Source: Candidatus Saccharibacteria bacterium UBA2866
GTDB lineage: Bacteria > Patescibacteriota > Saccharimonadia > Saccharimonadales > Saccharimonadaceae
NCBI GenBank assembly: GCA_002350545.1
Contig: DEEY01000017.1
Coordinates: forward strand, 12,567 to 25,356
Direction of reading: 5' to 3'
DNA: 12,790 bases
Shown here: piece after piece, positions 7,107 to 12,790 of the stretch
How positions within the stretch are numbered: the first letter of the stretch is position 1
Layout: each line of letters begins with the position of its first letter
Position numbers and translations under genes: made by a program
The notes under the pieces: generated by a model
Databases searched by the model: none
What the model saw: only the letters and a program-made list of their open reading frames with translations
What the model was told of the DNA's origin: nothing

Positions 7107-7266
7107 AAACTAATCTTTCGAAGCAATTTGAAACTGCCCGATAAAAATTACAACAGTCACAGATGAGCGAAGAAACTGGCAATTTCTGAGCGAATCTGCC
7201 TGACCTGTTGTAATTTTTATGCGGCGCATGTTTCAACGCTGAGAAAGATTAGTTTTTAGATTCTAG
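7096..7266. repeat. 171-bp rod-like inverted repeat between convergent genes
   Basis: The whole interval folds back on itself. Arms: 7096-7119 pairs perfectly with 7243-7266 (24 bp); TTGAAAC 7128-7134 with 7230-7236; a perfect 16-bp arm 7141-7156 with 7205-7220; CAGAT 7160-7164 with 7194-7198; AGAAA 7171-7175 with 7183-7187; the apex loop is 7176-7182. The unpaired internal loop has GAGCGA on both sides (7165-7170, 7188-7193). The outer arms contain the stop codons of both flanking genes. A- and T-runs next to the stems (AAAAACTAATC, GATTAGTTTTT; ATAAAAATTAC, GTAATTTTTAT) fit a bidirectional terminator, but the size is far beyond an ordinary one. It could also be a MITE-like element or a rod-shaped RNA. 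Confidence 0.9.
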
Positions 7267-8861
7267 TTTTTAGTCTTTATCAAAGGCTGATTCCAACTCT
7301 TCGGATAATCTTCAAAGCCAAACAACGTAGCAATCGTAGAAGCCAAATTTGCCAGCCCCGGATTTGCAACTGGCGCTAATTCATAACGTGAACGATTGAT
7401 TGTATCGTCACAAATAATACACGGTACCCTATTCGTTGTATGGGCAGTTTTTGCCCGCCCTTCATTATCTAACATTTCTTCAGCATTCCCATGATCTGCC
7501 ACAATTATCATACACCCACCCAATTCACGTACCTTGTCATAGATTCGTTTCAAATTCAAATCAATCGCTTCCATCGCCACAATTGTCGCATTAATATCTG
7601 CTGTATGCCCCACCATATCACCACCCGGAAAATTCAATCGTACAAATTTATATTTTTCTAAATTAGAAATCACAGCATCAGAAATCTCCGCCGTTCTCAT
7701 CCATGGTCTAGTCTCAAACGGTTCAGTATAAGAATCAATTTGCACATGTTCTTCACCTGGCGTTTTTTCGTAACTATTTCCGTTAAAATAGTACGTAATG
7801 TGCCCAAACTTTACCGTTTCAGACACGGCAAGCTGAGATATATTATGTAAACCCAAAAATTGGTTTAAAGTCTCCGAAATTATTACCGGCTCTACTAATC
7901 GATGCTCTGGCACATGCGTATCCGAATTATACTCCGTCATCCCCACAAAATATACATCGTCCGGCGAATAGTTCCCTCGATCAAAATACGGAAAATCCCA
8001 GTAGGTAAAGGCTTGTGCAATTTCAATTGCTCGATCCGCTCGAAAATCAAAATAAACCAGTGCGTCGCCAGCCTCAACCAAACCCACTGGCTTTTCATCC
8101 GCATCAACTACCACAAATGGTGGCAAATTTTGATCCTGCACATCAGTATGTTCTCGCCGTAAAGCCACCACACCCTCCTCGGCCGAATGGAAATAGTATT
8201 TCGCCTTACCCCACCTCATCATATCAAATCCGTTTTTCACCACGTTCCAGTCATTCTCATATCTATCAGCCACGCACACCATTCTTCCTCCACCCGAGGC
8301 TAGCCTGATATCCGCGTCATTAAACTGACTAGCAAATTCTTCAAACTTCTTAATATACTCCAAAGCCGAAGTCGGTGCCACATCCCGTCCATCAAATACC
8401 GCGTGTACTCGCATTTTTCGCACACCTTCCCCATAAGCTTGGTTAATCATTTTAAATAAATGTGAGATATCACTATGCACGCCTCCGTCCGAAAAGATTC
8501 CAGCAAAATGCAAAGTCGCAGAACCGTTATTATGTAAAACTCGTGTCAATGCTCCTTGCCACGCTTCAGAAGAAAAAACCTCACCACTAGAAAAGGCTTC
8601 GTTAATTCGTGCAATTCCTTGCTTAATAATCTGGCCCGAGCCCATTGTATTATGGCCAACCTCCGAATTCCCCATCTGTCCATCTACCAGTCCAACAGAC
8701 AAACCTGATGCATTAAGTGCTACATGAGGATACTCTCTAGCTGCCCGCCCTAAAAATGGTGTTCGTGCCTTCGAAACAGCGTTGCCATCAGCATCTGGCG
8801 CTAACCCTACTCCATCCAAGACTGCCAAAACTATCGGCCCATCAAACGATAATTTATTCAT
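7263..8861 (-). CDS. gpmI: 2,3-bisphosphoglycerate-independent phosphoglycerate mutase
   Basis: Interconverts 3- and 2-phosphoglycerate in glycolysis through a phosphoserine, using two Mn ions. From the chosen start it has 532 residues (family about 510). Visible residues: metal Asp16 in VLDGVG, nucleophile Ser66 in MGNSEVGH, FDGRD (157-160), Arg274 and Arg277 in DFRADR, Lys351 in VKFGHITYYFNG, metal ligands in DMVGHTAD (415-419) and VADHGN (456-457), and AHTTN (473-477). The substrate loop reads GGRMVCVADRYENDW where the family usually has GRYYAMDRDxRW, a local departure. The frame is open to a TTG at 8894 inside a terminator loop, but MNKLSFDGPIVLAVLDG at 8861 fits the family and is the first Met. 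There is no SD; the -10 box ends 6 nt before this ATG, so the mRNA should be leaderless. Confidence 0.96.
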   Translation of the reverse strand: MNKLSFDGPIVLAVLDGVGLAPDADGNAVSKARTPFLGRAAREYPHVALNASGLSVGLVDGQMGNSEVGHNTMGSGQIIKQGIARINEAFSSGEVFSSEAWQGALTRVLHNNGSATLHFAGIFSDGGVHSDISHLFKMINQAYGEGVRKMRVHAVFDGRDVAPTSALEYIKKFEEFASQFNDADIRLASGGGRMVCVADRYENDWNVVKNGFDMMRWGKAKYYFHSAEEGVVALRREHTDVQDQNLPPFVVVDADEKPVGLVEAGDALVYFDFRADRAIEIAQAFTYWDFPYFDRGNYSPDDVYFVGMTEYNSDTHVPEHRLVEPVIISETLNQFLGLHNISQLAVSETVKFGHITYYFNGNSYEKTPGEEHVQIDSYTEPFETRPWMRTAEISDAVISNLEKYKFVRLNFPGGDMVGHTADINATIVAMEAIDLNLKRIYDKVRELGGCMIIVADHGNAEEMLDNEGRAKTAHTTNRVPCIICDDTINRSRYELAPVANPGLANLASTIATLFGFEDYPKSWNQPLIKTKN

Positions 8862-8867
8862 AAGCTT

Positions 8868-8876
8868 ATTATAGCA
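8868..8876 (-). promoter_or_regulatory. Extended -10 promoter giving leaderless gpmI mRNA
   Basis: The minus strand reads TGCTATAAT (8876-8868), then AAGCTT, then ATG. Standard spacing from the -10 puts the start of transcription on or next to the A of ATG at 8861. The -35 region falls inside the hairpin terminator of the transporter gene and holds only a weak match (CTTTGA). Confidence 0.75.
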
Positions 8877-8878
8877 TA

Positions 8879-8907
8879 AAAAATAGCCCCTCAAAGGGGC
8901 TATTTTT
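8879..8907. terminator. Strong intrinsic terminator of the arginine operon
   Basis: AAAAATAGCCCC (8879-8890), loop TCAAA, GGGGCTATTTTT (8896-8907): a perfect 12-bp stem with A- and T-runs on either side, so it can work in both directions. It starts 5 bp after the transporter stop (8913-8915). Its left edge abuts the gpmI -10 box. Confidence 0.93.
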
Positions 8908-8912
8908 CAGTT

Positions 8913-10715
8913 TTAAAGCGAGAATAAGCATAATACGATAATATTAACAATCGCAATACATGCCACTACTCTAATCCCCCACTTAAACCAAGTTGCATAA
9001 TCGACTTTCGCAAGTGCAAGACCCGCCATAATCGCACCACAAGTTGGCGTAATTAGATTTACTAAACCATTTGCTGCCACAATAGTCATCGCGGCTACGT
9101 TTGTGCTGTAACCAAGATTGGCTGCCACTGGCGCAATAATCGGTGTCGATAAAGTAGCTAAGCCTGAAGATGATGGCACTAATACTGATAGTACTACGTG
9201 CAACAAGTAGTTCAAAGGCACAAATGCCATTTCTGGCAAAGAAGCCAAACCTGCCGCTGCATTTACTACAATATAATTATCCATTGCAGTTTCAGCCATC
9301 AATACTGATGCGCCACGCGCTACAGCGATCACTAAAACCACACCAATCATGTCATCCGCACCATCAATAAAGGTGTCGATGAATCCATGTTCACCTTCAC
9401 GATTGATAATCGCAATGAGAATTGAGGCAAGGAGGAACCAAAGCGCCGCTTCATAGAACCACCAGTTCCCAAGCGATGCACCAGTTAACCATCCTGTCCA
9501 TTCATCAAAGAAGGTAATTCCAAAGTCACCCCATGGAATAAACCCAATAATCATCACGACAAACGTTAATGCAAACACGATCAACGAAGCAATTTGCTTA
9601 CCAGTTAGCTTTAAAGTATCATCCTTAGCTTGGAGGAACTTCGAATAACGTTTCTCCGCTGCCGCTTGCTCACGCAAAGATAAGAATGTCGAACCTTTAT
9701 CACGTTGCACTTTCTTCGCATAACGAATCACAAAGAACATCGAAATTGCAAGTGTTGTGAGCCACAAAACTGTTGCAATTAAAATTATAGTCCCTTGATT
9801 AAACTCAATCCCAGCATCTTTCATTGCTGAAACAGCTACACCCGTCGCAAATGGGTTAATAGTCGAACCAAGTACACCTGCACCAGCACCTAGAAGAATC
9901 GTTGCTACGCCGACCAAAGGATCGAGTCCTGCCGCAAACATCGTTGCTGCAATTAATACGTAAAACCCAACGCTTTCCTCAAGGAACCCATAAGTGGTAC
10001 CCATCACTGAAAAGATTAGCATCAAGACTGCAATCAACAAATATTCTTTGCCATGCATCTTCTTAACGAGTATCTTGATTCCAGTTTCGAGTGCTTTGGT
10101 TTTTGCCATTACAGCAAGGAATCCACCAAGAATCATGACGAAAATACATACATCAATTGCATCCTCAAAGCCAAGAATAGGCGCCATCAATACTTGATAT
10201 AGTTCTGCCCCTTCAACGCCAGAACCATCCTTGATTACACAACCTTCTTCACCGTAAACCTCTTCGCAAGCTTCCAAAGATTCGAACACTTCCTCCTCTT
10301 CGGTAGCCTCTTCGCTTGGCGCTTCAGTCAAAGTTTCCGTTGAAACTTCTTCACCAGCTGCCAACACAGCACCGTCAGCCTCACGATTCTCTGGTAAATT
10401 CTCACCATTTATTTCGTCGCCAACCGCTGGTTCAAATGATTCACCTTCTGGCAAAACCACTTCTTCACCATCAGCCGGTTTTGGTGGCACTTCACCTTTC
10501 AGCTCCGCTGGCCCACCTTCCGGCATTTCGCCTTCCCATTCTCCTGGACCAACCTCTTCTGAAGCTTCAGTTTCATCTAATGGCGCTGCAATATACTGCG
10601 CCTTCGGCAAAACATGTGACAAAATGCCAAGCAAAATAATCAAAATCATAATAATCGAATACGCCGATAACATCGCGCGTGTTCGTTTTTTACTTCGATT
10701 TTTCTTCCTAAACAT
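8913..10715 (-). CDS. YfcC-family transporter, likely arginine/ornithine exchanger (ArcD-like)
   Basis: Multi-pass inner membrane carrier of the YfcC group (DcuC/ion transporter superfamily). 600 residues. It begins with a very basic cytoplasmic tail (RKKNRSKKRTR), membrane helix 1 (about 14-36), then a long external segment (about 46-172), and from 175 the conserved core: LYQVLMAPILGFEDAID, SVMGTTYGFLEESVGFY, GAGAGVLGSTINPFATG, and the C-terminal VPSSSGLATLSTPI and TPTCGAIMAGLAL. It follows arcA by 48 bp with its own SD, AAAAGGA, 6 nt before ATG, and ends at a strong terminator, so it is the last gene of the operon. The arginine:ornithine role is inferred from this context. The external segment is odd: by my count about 42 acidic against 4 basic residues, with Cys150 and Cys159 only nine apart. 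Confidence 0.9.
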   Translation of the reverse strand: MFRKKNRSKKRTRAMLSAYSIIMILIILLGILSHVLPKAQYIAAPLDETEASEEVGPGEWEGEMPEGGPAELKGEVPPKPADGEEVVLPEGESFEPAVGDEINGENLPENREADGAVLAAGEEVSTETLTEAPSEEATEEEEVFESLEACEEVYGEEGCVIKDGSGVEGAELYQVLMAPILGFEDAIDVCIFVMILGGFLAVMAKTKALETGIKILVKKMHGKEYLLIAVLMLIFSVMGTTYGFLEESVGFYVLIAATMFAAGLDPLVGVATILLGAGAGVLGSTINPFATGVAVSAMKDAGIEFNQGTIILIATVLWLTTLAISMFFVIRYAKKVQRDKGSTFLSLREQAAAEKRYSKFLQAKDDTLKLTGKQIASLIVFALTFVVMIIGFIPWGDFGITFFDEWTGWLTGASLGNWWFYEAALWFLLASILIAIINREGEHGFIDTFIDGADDMIGVVLVIAVARGASVLMAETAMDNYIVVNAAAGLASLPEMAFVPLNYLLHVVLSVLVPSSSGLATLSTPIIAPVAANLGYSTNVAAMTIVAANGLVNLITPTCGAIMAGLALAKVDYATWFKWGIRVVACIAIVNIIVLCLFSL

Positions 10716-10763
10716 TTTAAATCCTTTTAACTTTAATAACTATCCCCCTTAGCCAATCTTCTT

Positions 10764-11996
10764 TTACTGCGCCTCCTCTCTGACCAGCGCCATGGCCATA
10801 CAATGCGAACCGCCTCGTCCGCGCGAAAGCTCCGAAGATGGAATCTCAATTACTTTAATACCGTGCTTTCTTAAAGTCTGATTCGTCACAAAGTTTCGAT
10901 CATAAGCCACCACAACACCTGGACGAATACACATCAAGTTCACACCATCACTCCATTGCTCACGCTCAGCGTCAATTCTTTTACCATTTCCACATTTAAT
11001 CAACTCAACCTTATTAAGATGCAAATATTTTTCAAGTACCTTCGTCAAGCTCTGGTGTATTTCCACAATTTCAATTTCACCACCTCTACCAGCACTTATC
11101 TCATAAACTGTTGAAATATCCATAATCGCATCTTGTACCGCAAATTTATCAACATCTACCTGTGTCATCACTGTATCAAGATGCATAAAACTTCGCTCAT
11201 CTGGAATATCAATTCCGAGCACATATTTAAAACTATTTGTTTTATCCTTAAATAACTTTCTTGCAAAATCCGCGATTGCATCCGGCTCAGTTCTTTGCGA
11301 AATACCAATCGCAACAACCTCACGGGAAAGCACCTGGATATCTCCACCTTCAATACAGTATGGCTCTGTCCTTTCATAATACAACTTTGTATCCTTATAA
11401 AACGGGTGGTACTTATAAACATATTCCATAAAAATCGACTCGCGCGTCCTGGTTGTCGCCCACATTTTATGTAAAGTTGCTCCATGCCCCACGGTCGCCA
11501 TTGGATCCCTTTGGAATAAAATATTCGGAATTGGATCAATAATCATCCGACCCGTATCACGCGTCGCATAAAAACCTGACATTTTACCAAGCTTCTTTAG
11601 CTCCGAAATATCTATGCCGGCAATACACTTTTTTACCATATCACGTGTATCTTTGATACCATTCAAATAATCCAAGCAGTGCTTTGCAACTTTAGGCGAA
11701 GTTACTCCAGCCTCCTGAATAAACTGCTCCAAGAATTTCTTCCTTACCGTCCGTCCACCAGATTCAATCGCCTCCGCTGCAAGATCAGTAATATATACTA
11801 CCTCTACACCTTCTGCCCGCATCGCATTAGCATACGCATCATGTTCTTCTTGAGCAATTTTAAGATACGGAATATCATCAAAGAGAAGTCTCTCCAAGGT
11901 ATTTGGTGTCAAATTCAAAAATTCATCACCTGGCCGATGCATCAAAACTTTCTTAAGTGGCGCTATCTCGCTAAAATTGTTAATCGTTTTTTTCAT
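10764..11996 (-). CDS. arcA: Arginine deiminase
   Basis: Hydrolyses arginine to citrulline and ammonia, first step of the arginine deiminase pathway, in the cytoplasm. 410 residues, the normal length. Catalytic residues are all visible: Asp164 in FQRDPMATVG, Glu216 in IEGGDIQVL, His272 and Asp274 in SFMHLDTVMTQVD, and the nucleophile Cys399 in GRGGSHCMAMAL. The N-terminus has the family LNLTPNTLERLLFDDIPYL. The start is fixed by overlap: the ATG shares one base with the arcB TAA (TAATG), and GGAG lies 8 nt upstream within arcB, so translation is coupled. Ammonia release also raises local pH, a known benefit of the pathway in acid niches. Confidence 0.98.
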   Translation of the reverse strand: MKKTINNFSEIAPLKKVLMHRPGDEFLNLTPNTLERLLFDDIPYLKIAQEEHDAYANAMRAEGVEVVYITDLAAEAIESGGRTVRKKFLEQFIQEAGVTSPKVAKHCLDYLNGIKDTRDMVKKCIAGIDISELKKLGKMSGFYATRDTGRMIIDPIPNILFQRDPMATVGHGATLHKMWATTRTRESIFMEYVYKYHPFYKDTKLYYERTEPYCIEGGDIQVLSREVVAIGISQRTEPDAIADFARKLFKDKTNSFKYVLGIDIPDERSFMHLDTVMTQVDVDKFAVQDAIMDISTVYEISAGRGGEIEIVEIHQSLTKVLEKYLHLNKVELIKCGNGKRIDAEREQWSDGVNLMCIRPGVVVAYDRNFVTNQTLRKHGIKVIEIPSSELSRGRGGSHCMAMALVREEAQ

Positions 11997-12790
11997 TATT
12001 GTTGCTCCTCTCTTTTATACAGCGTTAGATACATCACGGCCTTAATTGTGTGCATTCTATTCTCTGCCTGATCAAACACCAATGATTTATCCGACTCAAA
12101 TACCTCATCTGTCACTTCCATTTCCTTCAAACCAAAGGTGGATTCAATTTCCTTTGCAATTGTCGTATCAGTATTATGGAACGAAGGCAAACAATGTAGG
12201 AAAATCGTCGTATCTTTCATTTTGCTCATCAATTCCTTGTTCACCTGATATGGTTTCAAAAGTTCAATTCTTTCACCCCATTTTTCCTTAGCTTCACCCA
12301 TCGACAACCACACGTCAGCATAAATCACATCCGCAACACCAGAAAGGGCATTAATATCGTTGGTTACCGTAATAGTGCAATTATTCTTTTCTGCTACTTC
12401 ACTACATTTCTTCACGATGTCCTCCGCTGGTCTCAGTTCGTTTGGACCACATGCAATAAAGTTCACACCCATTTTTGCACTCATCGCCATCAAGGAATTC
12501 GCTGTGTTATTCCTAGTGTCACCCACAAACGCTACAGTCAAACCTTGTAGTTTCCCAAAATGCTCTTGAATCGTCAAATAATCACCTAGCGCTTGAGTCG
12601 GGTGGCATTCATCAGTCAAGCCATTCCACACTGGCACACTTGAATATTTCGCAAGATCATCTACCACTTTTTGGTCAAATCCTCGATACTCAATCCCATC
12701 ATATATTCTAGCCAACACTCTTGCTGTATCCGCAATTGTTTCCTTGTGCCCCATTTGCGAGCCAGTTGGGTCAAGATAAGTCACTCCCGC
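11996..12790 (-). CDS. arcB: Ornithine carbamoyltransferase, catabolic, C-terminal part
   Basis: Phosphorolyses citrulline to ornithine and carbamoyl phosphate. The frame is open to the right edge (first codons Ala-Gly-Val-Thr), so the N-terminal domain with the carbamoyl phosphate motif STRTR is outside the window. About 264 codons are seen. Recognisable blocks: VTYLDPTGSQMGHKE (usually GPSGSQ, here with Asp), DTARVLARIYDGIEYRGF, NGLTDECHPTQALGDY with the HPTQ motif, VGDTRNNTANSLM, ADVWLSMGE, and the catalytic FLHCLPSFHN. Some blocks, such as YDGIEYRGF, are typical of ArcB/ArgF. First gene of the visible operon, coupled to arcA by a one-base overlap. The catabolic direction is inferred from the arcA neighbour. 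Confidence 0.96.
   Translation of the reverse strand, partial: AGVTYLDPTGSQMGHKETIADTARVLARIYDGIEYRGFDQKVVDDLAKYSSVPVWNGLTDECHPTQALGDYLTIQEHFGKLQGLTVAFVGDTRNNTANSLMAMSAKMGVNFIACGPNELRPAEDIVKKCSEVAEKNNCTITVTNDINALSGVADVIYADVWLSMGEAKEKWGERIELLKPYQVNKELMSKMKDTTIFLHCLPSFHNTDTTIAKEIESTFGLKEMEVTDEVFESDKSLVFDQAENRMHTIKAVMYLTLYKREEQQ

Noticed and set aside
8862..8894. TTG at 8894 as the gpmI start
   Set aside because: It lies in the loop of the terminator and upstream of the -10 box; the family N-terminus begins at the ATG at 8861.
11168..11539. 123-codon minus-strand frame inside arcA, and 11679-12071 plus-strand frame across arcA/arcB
   Set aside because: Both lie over well-conserved ArcA and ArcB coding sequence in other frames, with no ribosome site or recognisable domain.
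1..12790. CRISPR array, tRNA or rRNA genes, insertion sequences, prophage genes
   Set aside because: I saw no regularly spaced direct repeats, no cloverleaf with TTCRANNC, no rRNA motifs and no transposase, integrase or phage protein in any frame.

Overview
The window looks like part of a small, AT-rich genome from the Patescibacteria (CPR), most likely a host-associated Saccharibacteria (TM7) cell. Three things point there: an arginine deiminase operon with a YfcC-type transporter, which is known from mammal-associated Saccharibacteria; a mixture of Shine-Dalgarno and SD-less genes; and a pair of lineage-type single-pass membrane proteins that I cannot match to a named family. This assignment is inference, because the window holds no rRNA or marker phylogeny. 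The standard genetic code fits: none of the large genes has an in-frame TGA. All nine visible stop codons are TAA or TAG.

Layout. 1-2777 is a protease module on the minus strand: clpC, then clpP (cut by the window edge), driven by a consensus sigma-70 promoter with a perfect CIRCE (HrcA operator) lying across it. 2801-3514 (minus) and 6402-7106 (plus) are two closely similar membrane-anchored proteins. They flank a two-gene minus-strand unit, an AMP-forming acyl/aryl adenylating enzyme (4606-6312) followed by a GalU-type UTP-glucose-1-phosphate uridylyltransferase (3763-4593). The 248-bp gap at 3515-3762 holds several promoter-like and hairpin-forming signals that may mark an unannotated RNA. 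The 156-bp gap at 7107-7262 lies almost entirely within a 171-bp rod-like inverted repeat, whose arms also reach into the ends of both convergent genes. 7263-8861 is gpmI (glycolysis). 8913-12790 is the arginine operon arcB (partial) - arcA - yfcC/arcD-like transporter, closed by a strong hairpin terminator whose far side is the gpmI promoter.

How the genes fit together: arginine enters by the transporter, ArcA makes citrulline and ammonia, and ArcB makes ornithine and carbamoyl phosphate. ATP from carbamoyl phosphate would need carbamate kinase (ArcC), which is not in the window. GpmI serves the other ATP source, glycolysis. ClpC/ClpP handles protein quality control under heat-shock type repression.

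The most interesting signal is in gene starts. The three genes without a Shine-Dalgarno sequence (clpC, galU, gpmI) each have a sigma-70 -10 box ending only 6-9 nt before ATG, so their mRNAs should be leaderless or nearly so. Genes with a good SD have their -10 box 25-29 nt away or are translationally coupled to an upstream gene.
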